From Streptomyces sp. DH41 (GTDB taxonomy: Bacteria > Actinomycetota > Actinomycetes > Streptomycetales > Streptomycetaceae): 64,000 bases of DNA. Location: assembly GCF_029813785.1 (NCBI RefSeq), contig NZ_JARVKY010000009.1, positions 124,001 through 188,000 of the forward strand, given 5' to 3'. Position numbers and translations under genes: made by a program. Below the pieces are notes generated by a model that had not been told where the DNA came from, did no database searches, and was given only the letters and a program-made list of their open reading frames with translations. Shown in pieces: positions 52,564 through 60,296 of the stretch (its first letter is position 1; every line of letters begins with the position of its first letter).

Positions 52564-53847
52564 CTAGGGACCCGCCGGGGCCCGGCCGCCCCGCCGGCCC
52601 GCCCACCGAGCGAGCAGGGCGCCGAGGAACCCGGCGACCAGCCCCCACAACAGGGCGAGACCGACGGCACCGCGCAGGCGCGGCCGCAGGAACACCTGCC
52701 CGGACAGCCCACCGCCCAGGTCGCCGATGCCGAGCACCGACAGGCCGTAGTGCGCGGAGATCCGGCCGACCAGGCCGATCATGAGGACCGTGAGTGCCAA
52801 CGCCACGCCCAGGCGCACGGCATGCAGCCAGGCCGGGGTCCCGGCCGGAGAGCGGGACGCGAGCACGAACCCGGCCGCCAGGACCAGGACCGCCGCGACG
52901 GCCAGGAGCCACCACCACCGCCCGTCGTGCTCGGTGAGCGTCCCCAGGTCCAGGGTCGAGACGTCCGGCGTGCGCAGCACCTCGTCGAGCACATGCGGCA
53001 TCGGCAGCCCGAAGGGCCCCTCCACCCGCCCGTCCCAGGAGGCGCCGAGACCGATCGTGAGCGCGAGCCACGCCAGGTTCGGCAGCCCGAGCAGCAGCAC
53101 GGCGAAGGTGTCCGCGGGATGTCCCCGCGTTCCGGCGACGACCAGCGCGACGACGGCGCCGACGACGACATAGGCGAGCAGCAGCGCGACCATCGCGTAC
53201 GCCGCCGGCCGCACCGACGTCTGCGGGCGCAGGAGCCGCCCGGGCAGCGGCGCCCCGCGCGAGACCAGCAGGGCCAGCACGAGCACGCCCGCCAGCCACA
53301 GCAGGCCGAAGAGGACGGTCAGCGGCACGTCCGTGGTGAAGCCGACCCTCGGGGTGACGCCGAACAGGTCGCCGAGGTCGCTCAGCACGCCTTCCCCGAG
53401 GGAGACCTCGAAGGTCTGGCGGGCGGCGAAGGACAGCCCGAGGAGGGCGAGCAGCCACAGGACCGCGATCCGCCCGGCCCAGCCGGCCAGCTCCGGGGCG
53501 CCGGCCACCGCCCGGTGGCGCAGTGGCCGCAGAAACCCCCGGGCGATCACCAGGGCACCGGTCAGCGTGACGGACAGCGGGATCACGGTCAGCCCCGCGT
53601 CGCTGTCGGCGAACTCGCCGGCGTCGCCGGACAGCTCCAGCGCGCCGCCCACGGCGGTCACCACGGTCGCGGTGACGACCCGGGGGAAGGCGTTGTCGGG
53701 CAGGTCCGCCGCCCCGGCCGCCCACAGTCCGAGCGCGGCCACGGCTCCCATGGCGACCAGCCCGGCCAGCACCGTGGCCAGGGCCTGGACCCAGCCGTGC
53801 CGGGCGACTGCCCGGCCGGAAGGGCCGGAGGGGGTTCGCGAGCTCAC
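52564..53847 (-). CDS. Polytopic membrane protein, streptophobe-like family
   Basis: 427 residues with about ten to eleven membrane segments, such as ALATVLAGLVAMGAVAALGL, LTGALVIARGFLRPLRHRAVAG and VLFGLLWLAGVLVLALLVSRG. One long extracytoplasmic loop (about 280-320) holds HVLDEVLRTPDVSTLDLGTLTEHDGRWWW. I assign the Streptomyces 'streptophobe' family from memory; its function is unknown. No transporter or enzyme motif is seen. The downstream gap (52470-52563) has short direct repeats of CGAGTGTCTGC. Confidence 0.7.
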   Translation of the reverse strand: MSSRTPSGPSGRAVARHGWVQALATVLAGLVAMGAVAALGLWAAGAADLPDNAFPRVVTATVVTAVGGALELSGDAGEFADSDAGLTVIPLSVTLTGALVIARGFLRPLRHRAVAGAPELAGWAGRIAVLWLLALLGLSFAARQTFEVSLGEGVLSDLGDLFGVTPRVGFTTDVPLTVLFGLLWLAGVLVLALLVSRGAPLPGRLLRPQTSVRPAAYAMVALLLAYVVVGAVVALVVAGTRGHPADTFAVLLLGLPNLAWLALTIGLGASWDGRVEGPFGLPMPHVLDEVLRTPDVSTLDLGTLTEHDGRWWWLLAVAAVLVLAAGFVLASRSPAGTPAWLHAVRLGVALALTVLMIGLVGRISAHYGLSVLGIGDLGGGLSGQVFLRPRLRGAVGLALLWGLVAGFLGALLARWAGRRGGRAPAGP

Positions 53848-54096
53848 GCTGCCACGCTAAGCAGCACCCGCCGGGCCCGCCCGGTGACAGGGCCGTCCGC
53901 GTCGGCCGGAGTACGGCAGCACCGTGCGAGCCGGGCCGAGGGCCGGCACGGGCAGCTTCTGCGCGCGCCGGCCCGAGGGCGGCTCGGGCCTCGGTTCGTG
54001 GCCTGCCCCGGCGGGCTGTCCGTGAGGAGAGCCCGCCGGGAACACGCGACCGGGGCACCGGCGCGCCCGGCCTCCGTCGGAGCCGGTCCCGGTGGC

Positions 54097-54510
54097 TCAG
54101 CCCGCCCGGACGACGAGGGCGTTGTCGCCCAGCCCCAGCAGCCGGTCGGGCGGCACCTCGCCGCGCGTCGTGAGGACGGCGAGGACCCGGCCGGTCTCCG
54201 GGTCGAACGCCACGTCCAGCACCGTGCCGTGGGCGGTGCCCGCCTCGGTCAGTACCCGGCGGCCCAGCAGGTCGTGGTGGGGCGGAACGGTGTGCGGGGC
54301 GGCGGCGGAACGGACCCGGACGGCGCCCGGGCCGACCGCGTGCACCGAGTCCCAGGGCAGCACGCTCTCCCTACGGAGACGGCTGCCTCGCAGCCGCACA
54401 TGGCTCACCACGCCGGACGCGACGTCGACGGTCAGGGACGTCACGGTGCCGATCGGCCCGGCCCCGGCCGGCGGCACCACCGGCAGTCCCCGCACCTCGC
54501 TGAACAGCAT
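54097..54510 (-). CDS. PRC-barrel domain protein (second of a pair)
   Basis: 137 residues forming a PRC-barrel repeat pair: MLFSEVRGLPVVPPAGAGPIGTV, then VSHVRLRG and LLGRRVLTEAGTAHGTVLDVAFDPETGR. PRC barrels are small beta barrels in photosynthetic reaction centres, RimM and many stress proteins; the function here is unknown. Its ATG overlaps the stop of the upstream PRC-barrel gene by one base (TGATG), so the two are translationally coupled. Confidence 0.85.
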   Translation of the reverse strand: MLFSEVRGLPVVPPAGAGPIGTVTSLTVDVASGVVSHVRLRGSRLRRESVLPWDSVHAVGPGAVRVRSAAAPHTVPPHHDLLGRRVLTEAGTAHGTVLDVAFDPETGRVLAVLTTRGEVPPDRLLGLGDNALVVRAG

Positions 54511-55094
54511 CACGGCAGCGAGCCCTTCCAGGGACCGGGGACGCCACCGACCAGGGCGGTGAGACCCGGCAGGTCGTCGGCGACGCGCCGGGCGGCGTCC
54601 TCGGGCAGCACCAGGGACCGGCCGGAGACCGTGACCGTCCCGCAGCGCGGCACGTACACCCGGCGGTGCCGCCGGCCCGGACCCGGCGCGAACCGTCTGC
54701 TCGCCGCCACCCGGAAGCCGACGATCCGCCCGTCCGTGCCGCCCTCCACCACGACGTCGAGCACCGTGCCGATCTCGGTACCCGACTCCGTCAGCACCCT
54801 CGCCCCCAGCACCCGGGCCCGCAGGGTCCGCTGGTGCGCCATCATGGCCGCGGCGCTCACCAGGCCCCGCCGGTCGCGGATCATCACCGCGTCGTGGCCC
54901 AGCGCGTACACGGCCGACCAGGGCAGACTCTCCTTCGGCGGGCCGGACAGCAGGCGCCGTCCGCTCAGAGTGAAACCGGTGATCCGGCCCGCGGCGGCGT
55001 CGCATACGGTGTCCTTGACGAGGGCGACGGCGTCGCCGCCGAGGGTGACCACCGGCCGGGTGGTGAGGCTTCGCGCGGCCATCAGTTCGTTCAT
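54510..55094 (-). CDS. PRC-barrel domain protein (first of a pair)
   Basis: 194 residues with two PRC-barrel units: RSLTTRPVVTLGGDAVALVKDTV with TGFTLSGRRLL, and VLGARVLTESGTEIGTVLDVVVEGG with VGFRVAAS. The C-terminal part has an Arg-rich strand. Likely partners with the smaller protein encoded directly downstream. GGGAAGGG lies before the ATG. A SigB-type promoter lies upstream, back to back with that of the RsbW-like ATPase gene, suggesting stress induction. Confidence 0.85.
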   Translation of the reverse strand: MNELMAARSLTTRPVVTLGGDAVALVKDTVCDAAAGRITGFTLSGRRLLSGPPKESLPWSAVYALGHDAVMIRDRRGLVSAAAMMAHQRTLRARVLGARVLTESGTEIGTVLDVVVEGGTDGRIVGFRVAASRRFAPGPGRRHRRVYVPRCGTVTVSGRSLVLPEDAARRVADDLPGLTALVGGVPGPWKGSLP

Positions 55095-55118
55095 CGCACA
55101 CCCTTCCCGCCCCCTCGG

Positions 55119-55143
55119 GTTCCCCGCGCCACTGTGACGATGC
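55119..55143 (-). promoter_or_regulatory. SigB-type promoter of the PRC-barrel pair (GCAT-N15-GGGAAC)
   Basis: Minus-strand GCAT and GGGAAC with 15 bases between, 25 bases upstream of the ATG. The -10 departs from GGGTAC at one base but fits the wider SigB form. Confidence 0.5.
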
Positions 55144-55163
55144 CCGCAGTACGAGACAACGGG

Positions 55164-55188
55164 GACTGCATGGCCGGGCTCGGGGTAC
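55164..55188 (+). promoter_or_regulatory. SigB-type promoter of the RsbW-like ATPase gene (GACT-N15-GGGTAC)
   Basis: GACT (55164-55167) and GGGTAC (55183-55188), 15 bases apart, 51 bases before the ATG. Full consensus match. Confidence 0.6.
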
Positions 55189-55239
55189 GAGGACAGGTGC
55201 AGCAGCGTCCGGCCAGTCCGGCTTCCGAGAGAGAAACGC

Positions 55240-55695
55240 ATGACCGAATACCTGGACGGGGCAGTGATACCGACTGGTTTCGACGTACCCGTTGAACCGC
55301 TGAGGCGGGCGGCACACTACTCCGGTGAGCCGGGATGCATAGCGCAGGCGCGTTCCTTCGCCTCGCTCTTCCTCGATCAGTTGAGGACCGAGTGGTGCGC
55401 CACGATCGGCGGGCGCGCCGACGGCGCGGTACTGCTGGTGGTGAGCGAGCTGATCACCAACGCCGACCGCCACAGCAAGGGGCCGTACATCCTGGAGCTG
55501 GAGGGCACGGGCGCCTCGGTGGCGGTGACCGTCTACGACAGCAGTGGTGCGGCGCCCCAGCGTTTCCCCCGCGACCCCGAACGCGTCGGCGGGCACGGCC
55601 TGGAGATCGTCCACGCTCTGGCCAAGGCGGTCGTGGTCGAGCGGGTACCGGTCGGCAAGCGGGTGCGCGCGGTGGTGCCCCTCACCGAAGCGTGA
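55240..55695 (+). CDS. RsbW-like ATP-binding regulator (HATPase)
   Basis: 151 residues of the anti-sigma/HATPase_c type: N-box LLVVSELITNADRHSKG and G-box RVGGHGLEIVHAL. The N-terminal 35 residues (YLDGAVIPTGFDVPVEPL) are like the Streptomyces BldG-partner ATPases. It could be an anti-sigma factor or kinase of an anti-anti-sigma factor. Its convergent neighbour is a SigB-family sigma gene (119-base gap), so SigL is a natural candidate partner, by position only. The start is supported by GAGAGAGAAACGC and a SigB-type promoter. Confidence 0.85.
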   Translation: MTEYLDGAVIPTGFDVPVEPLRRAAHYSGEPGCIAQARSFASLFLDQLRTEWCATIGGRADGAVLLVVSELITNADRHSKGPYILELEGTGASVAVTVYDSSGAAPQRFPRDPERVGGHGLEIVHALAKAVVVERVPVGKRVRAVVPLTEA

Positions 55696-55708
55696 CCGTG
55701 CCGCCCCA

Positions 55709-55728
55709 CCGCTGAGCTGTCCCAGCGG
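55709..55728. terminator. Weak terminator candidate between the ATPase and sigL genes
   Basis: CCGCTG-N8-CAGCGG, a 6-bp stem between the two convergent genes, 14 bases after the ATPase stop. Weak but well placed. Confidence 0.35.
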
Positions 55729-55814
55729 CGGTCTCCTCCTCGAACCGAGCGGCCTCGATCCGAGCGGCGACCTCCGCGCGCGCCGACACCCGTCTTCCCG
55801 CCGTGCGCCGTCGG

Positions 55815-56702
55815 TCAGGCGCAGCCCAGCTCGCCCAGCATGCCCTCGCGCAGCCGGCCGATGATCCGCTTGATCAGCCGGGACACGTGCATCTGCGAGC
55901 AGCCGAGCCGCTCGCCGATCTCCGCCTGGGTGGCCTCCTCCACGAAGCGCATGTGAATGATCTGCCGGTCGCGCTCACTGAGCTCGGCCATCAGCGGGGC
56001 GAGCGAGTGGAAGTCCTCGACGAGCCGCAGCCCGTCCTCCTCCACACCGATGAAGTCGGCCAGCACCGACTCCCCGTTCTCGGGCCCGTCACCGGTCAGC
56101 GCCGCGTCCAGCGAAGAGGAGTTGTAGCCGTTGGACGCGATCTGGCCCTCGACCACCTCGTTCTCGCTGATGTTCATCAGCGTGGCGAGTTCGGCGACGG
56201 TGGGCTCGCGGTCCAGGCGGGAGGAGAGCTCCTCGCGTGCCTTGGCCAGCTCCACCCGCAACTCCTGGAGCCGCCGCGGCACGTGCACGGCCCAGGTGGT
56301 GTCACGGAAGAAGCGCTTGATCTCGCCGACGATGTACGGCAGCGCGAAGGACGTGAACTCGACCTCGCGCGACAGCTCGAACCGGTCGATGGCCTTGATC
56401 AGGCCGATCATGCCGGTCTGGACGACGTCCTCCATGTCGTCCCCGCGACCGCGGAAACGGCCGGCGGCGAACCGCACCAGCGACATGTTCATCTCGATCA
56501 GAGTGTTCCGCGCGTACTGGTACTCGTACGTGCCCTCTTCGAGTTCCGTCAGACGCTGGAAGAACTGGCGGGACAGCTGCCGCGCGTCACGCGGAGCCAC
56601 GGTGCGGGGGTCCACGGCACCCAACAGCGATCCGGCATCCGTCCTGCTCCGGGCGGTCTCCTCGACGACCTGCGCACCCGGCCGGATCACGGCGCTCTCC
56701 AT
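55815..56702 (-). CDS. sigL: SigB/F/G-family RNA polymerase sigma factor
   Basis: 295 residues. Region 2 shows MSLVRFAAGRFRGRGDDMEDVVQTGMIGLIKAIDRFE, and region 4 AELSERDRQIIHMRFVEEATQAEIGERLGCSQMHVSRL. Region 1.1 is absent, as in the general-stress class. The symbol sigL follows its remembered place beside popR-clpP3P4. The ATG at 56702 has GGGAGAGG 4 bases upstream; a GTG seven codons earlier lacks that. A SigB-type promoter at 56759-56783 suggests it is read by itself or a sister sigma. The RsbW-like gene beyond its end may encode its antagonist. Confidence 0.92.
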   Translation of the reverse strand: MESAVIRPGAQVVEETARSRTDAGSLLGAVDPRTVAPRDARQLSRQFFQRLTELEEGTYEYQYARNTLIEMNMSLVRFAAGRFRGRGDDMEDVVQTGMIGLIKAIDRFELSREVEFTSFALPYIVGEIKRFFRDTTWAVHVPRRLQELRVELAKAREELSSRLDREPTVAELATLMNISENEVVEGQIASNGYNSSSLDAALTGDGPENGESVLADFIGVEEDGLRLVEDFHSLAPLMAELSERDRQIIHMRFVEEATQAEIGERLGCSQMHVSRLIKRIIGRLREGMLGELGCA

Positions 56703-56758
56703 TACCTCTCCCACGAAAGTCACGGTTCGACGTCTCCCTAGGTTCTTCCCGCTGGCGG

Positions 56759-56783
56759 GTACCCGGGTCGCGGCGGCACATGC
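56759..56783 (-). promoter_or_regulatory. SigB-type promoter of sigL (GCAT-N15-GGGTAC)
   Basis: Minus-strand GCAT (56780-56783) and GGGTAC (56759-56764) are 15 bases apart, about 56 bases upstream of the ATG. Full consensus match, suggesting autoregulation or control by a sister sigma. Confidence 0.65.
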
Positions 56784-56955
56784 CTCCCGTTCTCACGGGT
56801 GGCGGAAATCGTGCCGCTGCGTCTTCGCGGGGTGATCTGTCACCTCTCAGCGTAGTCCCGTGCGCGGCGGGCGGCACGCCGCGAACTCCTCGTGTTTCCC
56901 TCTGGGCGGAACGCCGGCCCCTTCCGTCGTGCGGCGGGACTCCTAGGCTGGGAAG

Positions 56956-57402
56956 GTGACCAGCCACGTGCCGAACGAAGCCCGAGTCATCCCCCTGCGC
57001 CCGCAGCCGCGTCCGCGTCCGCGGGCCGCTCGCCCGGGAGCCCGCCCCGCCGCCTCGCCGGTCCCCCCGGAACGGAGGTCGCCCACCTTCAGGGAGCCAC
57101 TGTGGCGCGATCTGGTCGGTGACGTCCTGCGCCGTGAACGCCTCGAGCAGGAACGCACCCTGAAGGAGGTGGCGGAAACCGCCCGGATCTCCATGCCGTA
57201 TCTGTCGGAGGTGGAACGCGGCCGCAAGGAGGCGTCGTCGGAGGTGCTGGCCGCCGCCGCGGGGGCCCTCGGCCTGGGCCTGGGCGACCTGTTGGCGCGG
57301 GCCCAGGGAGAGCTGGTCCGCCTCACCTCGCGGCACACCGGAGCCGGCCGGAGCCGCGGTACGACCGGCGCCCACCACGACGGGATGTGCCTGGCCGCCT
57401 GA
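56956..57402 (+). CDS. popR: XRE-family activator PopR with a C-terminal degron
   Basis: 148 residues. An Arg/Pro-rich start is followed by a helix-turn-helix (about 58-115: DVLRRERLEQERTLKEVAETARISMPYLSEVERGRKEASS, seen in parts). The protein ends in CLAA, a two-alanine tail like ssrA. In S. lividans PopR activates clpP3-clpP4 and is itself degraded by ClpP1P2 through its terminal alanines (Viala and Mazodier), so the gene pair senses loss of the main protease. GTG at 56956 lies 7 bases after TAGGCT with no Shine-Dalgarno, suggesting a leaderless mRNA. The end faces clpP4 across a strong hairpin. Confidence 0.9.
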   Translation: MTSHVPNEARVIPLRPQPRPRPRAARPGARPAASPVPPERRSPTFREPLWRDLVGDVLRRERLEQERTLKEVAETARISMPYLSEVERGRKEASSEVLAAAAGALGLGLGDLLARAQGELVRLTSRHTGAGRSRGTTGAHHDGMCLAA

Positions 57403-57412
57403 CCGTCCGCAC

Positions 57413-57447
57413 GGGCCGGCGCCCCGCGGACCGCGGGACGCCGGCCC
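57413..57447. terminator. Terminator between popR and clpP4
   Basis: A long GC stem (57413-57427 paired with 57433-57447, one mismatch) and short loop, between the convergent popR and clpP4 genes. Confidence 0.85.
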
Positions 57448-57453
57448 GGCCTC

Positions 57454-58056
57454 TCACACCCCCACCAGGCGCCGGCTGAGCACCTCGTCGGCCAGCCCGT
57501 ACGCCACGGCCTCCTCGGCGGTGAACACCTTGTCGCGGTCCATGTCCGCGCGCAGCGTCGCGACGTCGTGCCGCGTGTGCCGGGCCAGTACCTCCTCGAC
57601 CTGGGAGCGGATCCGCACCATCTCCTTGGCCTGGAGCGCCAGGTCCGAGACCGTGCCCTGCCGTCCGCCGCTGGCCGGCTGGCCGAGCAGGACCCGCGCG
57701 TGCTCCAGCACGAACCGCCGCCCAGGATCCCCGCCGGCCAGCAGCACGGCCGCCGTGGACGCCGCCTGCCCGACACAGAACGTCGAGATCGGCGCCTGTA
57801 CGAAGGTCATCGTGTCGTAGATCGCCATCAGCGACGTGAACGAGCCGCCGGGGGAGTTGATGTAGACCGCGATCTCGCTCTCCGGGGCCGACGACTCCAG
57901 ATGGAGGAGCTGCGCGATGACGACGTTGGCCACGCCGTCGTCGATCTCGGTGCCCAGGAAGATGATCCGCTCCGACAGCAGCCGGCTGAACACGTCGTAG
58001 GACCGCTCGCCCTGCGGAGTCCGCTCGACGACGTTCGGAATCGTGTAGCTCCCCAT
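57454..58056 (-). CDS. clpP4: ClpP4 protease subunit, catalytic His replaced by Gly
   Basis: 200 residues with the ClpP fold: IFLGTEIDDGVANVVIAQLL, INSPGGSFTSLMAIYDTM, catalytic Ser in CVGQAASTAAVLL and Asp region MDRDKVFTAEEA. The catalytic His normally in the LLHQP motif is Gly here (HARVLLGQPAS), confirmed on the DNA. The subunit is therefore probably inactive alone and works within a ClpP3P4 hetero-tetradecamer. Its ATG lies one base after the clpP3 stop, so they are translationally coupled. Controlled by PopR. Confidence 0.93.
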   Translation of the reverse strand: MGSYTIPNVVERTPQGERSYDVFSRLLSERIIFLGTEIDDGVANVVIAQLLHLESSAPESEIAVYINSPGGSFTSLMAIYDTMTFVQAPISTFCVGQAASTAAVLLAGGDPGRRFVLEHARVLLGQPASGGRQGTVSDLALQAKEMVRIRSQVEEVLARHTRHDVATLRADMDRDKVFTAEEAVAYGLADEVLSRRLVGV

Positions 58057-58057
58057 G

Positions 58058-58705
58058 TCACAGCCCCATCCGTCGCCTGGTGGCGGCCGGGCGCACGTCC
58101 GCGAGGGACTGGACGACCTGGTCCACCATTCCGTACTCCTTGGCCTCCTCGGCCGTGAACCAGCGGTCGCGGTCACCGTCCCGGGAGATGGTCTCCGGGC
58201 TCTGACCGGTGTGCTCGGCGGTGATCCGCTCGATGGTCCGCTTGGTGAACTCCAGGTTGTCGGCCTGGATCTCGATGTCGGCGGTGGTACCGCCGATGCC
58301 CGCCGACGGCTGGTGCATCATGACCCGCGCGTTCGGCAGGGCGTGGCGCTTGCCCGCCGCGCCGACGCTCAGCAGGAACTGCCCCATGCTGGCGGCGAAG
58401 CCCATGGCGAGCGTCGAGACGTCGTTCGGGATCAGCCGCATCGTGTCGTAGATGGCGAGCCCCGCGTGCACCGAGCCGCCGGGGCTGTTGATGTACAGGC
58501 TGATGTCGGTGCGCGGGTCCTCGGCGGAGAGGATCAGCAGCTGGGCGCAGATCCGGTTGGCGGAGACCTCGTCGACCTGGGTGCCCAGCAGCACGATCCG
58601 CTGCGCGAGCAACTGCGCGGCCAGATGGTCGTCGAACCGGGTCGCGGGGGTGTCGCCCTCCTGGGCCCGGGGCAGCGTGGCCGGGCCGGCGATGAGTGGA
58701 GACAT
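58058..58705 (-). CDS. clpP3: ClpP3 protease subunit with intact triad
   Basis: 215 residues. All three catalytic residues are present: Ser in GFAASMGQFLL, His in ARVMMHQPSAG, and Asp in SRDGDRDRWF. ClpP forms the proteolytic chamber used by ClpX/ClpC-type unfoldases. The pair clpP3-clpP4 is a backup protease, induced through PopR when ClpP1P2 fails. The ATG at 58705 has AAGGAGC upstream. It leads the operon, with clpP4 after one base. The upstream gap to the VOC gene is 218 bases with no consensus SigB promoter. Confidence 0.94.
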   Translation of the reverse strand: MSPLIAGPATLPRAQEGDTPATRFDDHLAAQLLAQRIVLLGTQVDEVSANRICAQLLILSAEDPRTDISLYINSPGGSVHAGLAIYDTMRLIPNDVSTLAMGFAASMGQFLLSVGAAGKRHALPNARVMMHQPSAGIGGTTADIEIQADNLEFTKRTIERITAEHTGQSPETISRDGDRDRWFTAEEAKEYGMVDQVVQSLADVRPAATRRRMGL

Positions 58706-58923
58706 CGGCGCTCCTTGTCGAGTCGTCGGGGGAGTCGTACGCGGCCGGTGGCGCCGCGGTTCCTCCACTCTCGGCCCGCCCCGGTGACCGGCGGGGATTT
58801 CTCTGCCCGTGGCAGATTCGCCAGGGGCAGAGCGCCCGTCCGAGAAGAATCCCGTGCGGCCGATGAGTTCCGTCGCTCGCACCGGTCGACAGTGGTGAGC
58901 GTGTTCCACACCAGGAGGTACTC

Positions 58924-59406
58924 ATGAGCAGCGACGGATTCACCACGTGTCTGTGGTTCGACGGCCGGGCGGAGGAGGCCGCGCACTTCTACGTCTCCCT
59001 CTTCAAGAACTCCGGCGTCGGCCCCGTCACCCGCTACCCGGAGGGAGCGCACCAGCCCGCCGGCACCGTGCTCACCGTCGACTTCACGGCCAACGGCCAG
59101 AAGTTCGTCGCCCTCAACGGCGGCCCGGAGTTCAGGTTCAACGAGGCGATCTCCTTCCAGATCACCTGTGAGAACCAGGAGGAGGTCGACCACTACTGGA
59201 CCAGGCTCACCGAGGGCGGCGGCGAGGAGGGCCCCTGCGGCTGGGTGAAGGACAGGTTCGGAGTGTCGTGGCAGGTCGTCCCGGGCCGGCTCGAGGAGAT
59301 GTTCCGCGACCCGGATCCCGCGAAGGCGGCGCGCGCCAACCAGGCCATGATGGCGATGCGCAAGCTCGACATCGCCGCGCTGGAGAAGGCGTACGCCGGG
59401 GAGTGA
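58924..59406 (+). CDS. PhnB/3-demethylubiquinone-type VOC protein
   Basis: 160 residues: GFTTCLWFDGRAEEAAHFYVSLF at the start, FNGGPEF-like VALNGGPEFRFNEAISFQITC and the CGWVKDRFGVSWQVVPGRL segment. These belong to the PhnB-like VOC group, whose enzyme activity is mostly unknown. An AGGAGG 5 bases before the ATG gives strong translation. It is divergent from clpP3. No operon partner is apparent. Confidence 0.93.
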   Translation: MSSDGFTTCLWFDGRAEEAAHFYVSLFKNSGVGPVTRYPEGAHQPAGTVLTVDFTANGQKFVALNGGPEFRFNEAISFQITCENQEEVDHYWTRLTEGGGEEGPCGWVKDRFGVSWQVVPGRLEEMFRDPDPAKAARANQAMMAMRKLDIAALEKAYAGE

Positions 59407-59499
59407 CCTCACGACGACCCGAGGGGGAGGTGCCGAAGGTCACGGACGTCTCCTGAGCCCCGTCCGGACACCCCGCCGGGCCATGGCATGATCGGGCGC

Positions 59500-60189
59500 A
59501 TGCGTGAACGTGTTGTGGCCGCGTGCGACGGGGCTTCGAAGGGAAACCCGGGTCCGGCCGGCTGGGCCTGGGTGGTCGCCGACGCCTCTCAGAGCCCGGT
59601 CCGCTGGGAGGCGGGCCCGCTCGGCAAGGCCACCAACAACATCGCCGAACTCACGGCGCTGGAGCGCCTGCTGGCATCGACCGACCCCGGCGTACCGCTC
59701 GAGGTCCGGATGGACTCGCAGTACGCCATGAAGGCCGTCACCACCTGGCTGCCCGGCTGGAAGCGCAACGGCTGGAAGACGGCCGCCGGCAAGCCGGTCG
59801 CCAACCAGGAGCTGGTCGTACGGATCGACGAGCTGCTCGACGGCCGCTCGGTCGAGTTCCGCTACGTGCCCGCCCACCAGGTCGACGGCGACCGGCTCAA
59901 CGACTTCGCCGACCGTGCCGCCAGCCAGGCCGCCGTGGTCCAGGAGCCCGCGGGCAGCGGCCTCGGCTCACCGGAGCCGCCGCCGTCGCCGGACGTCCCG
60001 GCGGCCCGCAAGGCACCGCGCCGGGGACCGGGCGCGGCCCGCAAGAGCGGCGGCTCGTCGGCGCGCACCATCAAGGCGAAGTTCCCGGGTCGCTGCCTGT
60101 GCGGCCGCTCGTACGCGGCGGGGGAGTCCATCGCCAAGAACGACCAGGGCTGGGGCCACCCGGAGTGCCGCACGGCGGCGGCCGGATAA
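59500..60189 (+). CDS. rnhA: Ribonuclease HI with a C-terminal zinc-finger-like extension
   Basis: 229 residues. The RNase HI domain (about 1-145) has the acidic catalytic set: AACDGASKGNPG, NIAELTALE, RMDSQYAMK and RLNDFADRAA. It cuts RNA in RNA-DNA hybrids. After a Pro/Arg-rich linker, a C-terminal unit (FPGRCLCGRSYAAGESIA and GWGHPECR) looks like a small zinc-binding module, not found in E. coli RnhA. ATG at 59500 lies 8 bases after CATGAT with no Shine-Dalgarno, suggesting a leaderless mRNA; ATG 59488 is the alternative. It resembles SCO7284 by memory. Confidence 0.93.
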   Translation: MRERVVAACDGASKGNPGPAGWAWVVADASQSPVRWEAGPLGKATNNIAELTALERLLASTDPGVPLEVRMDSQYAMKAVTTWLPGWKRNGWKTAAGKPVANQELVVRIDELLDGRSVEFRYVPAHQVDGDRLNDFADRAASQAAVVQEPAGSGLGSPEPPPSPDVPAARKAPRRGPGAARKSGGSSARTIKAKFPGRCLCGRSYAAGESIAKNDQGWGHPECRTAAAG

Positions 60190-60296
60190 CCCACGCCGTC
60201 CCCCGGCCGCGTAGCGCCGGTCCGCACCCCCTCACTTGTTACTGTGCGTTCCCGAATGACCGCGATGACCGTAATGAGTGCATACCAGGGGTGTGT

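Noticed and set aside
56741..56762. Plus-strand GGTT...GGGTAC as a promoter toward popR
   Set aside because: Spacing is only 12 bases and the popR start is nearly 200 bases away; the minus-strand reading for sigL fits better.
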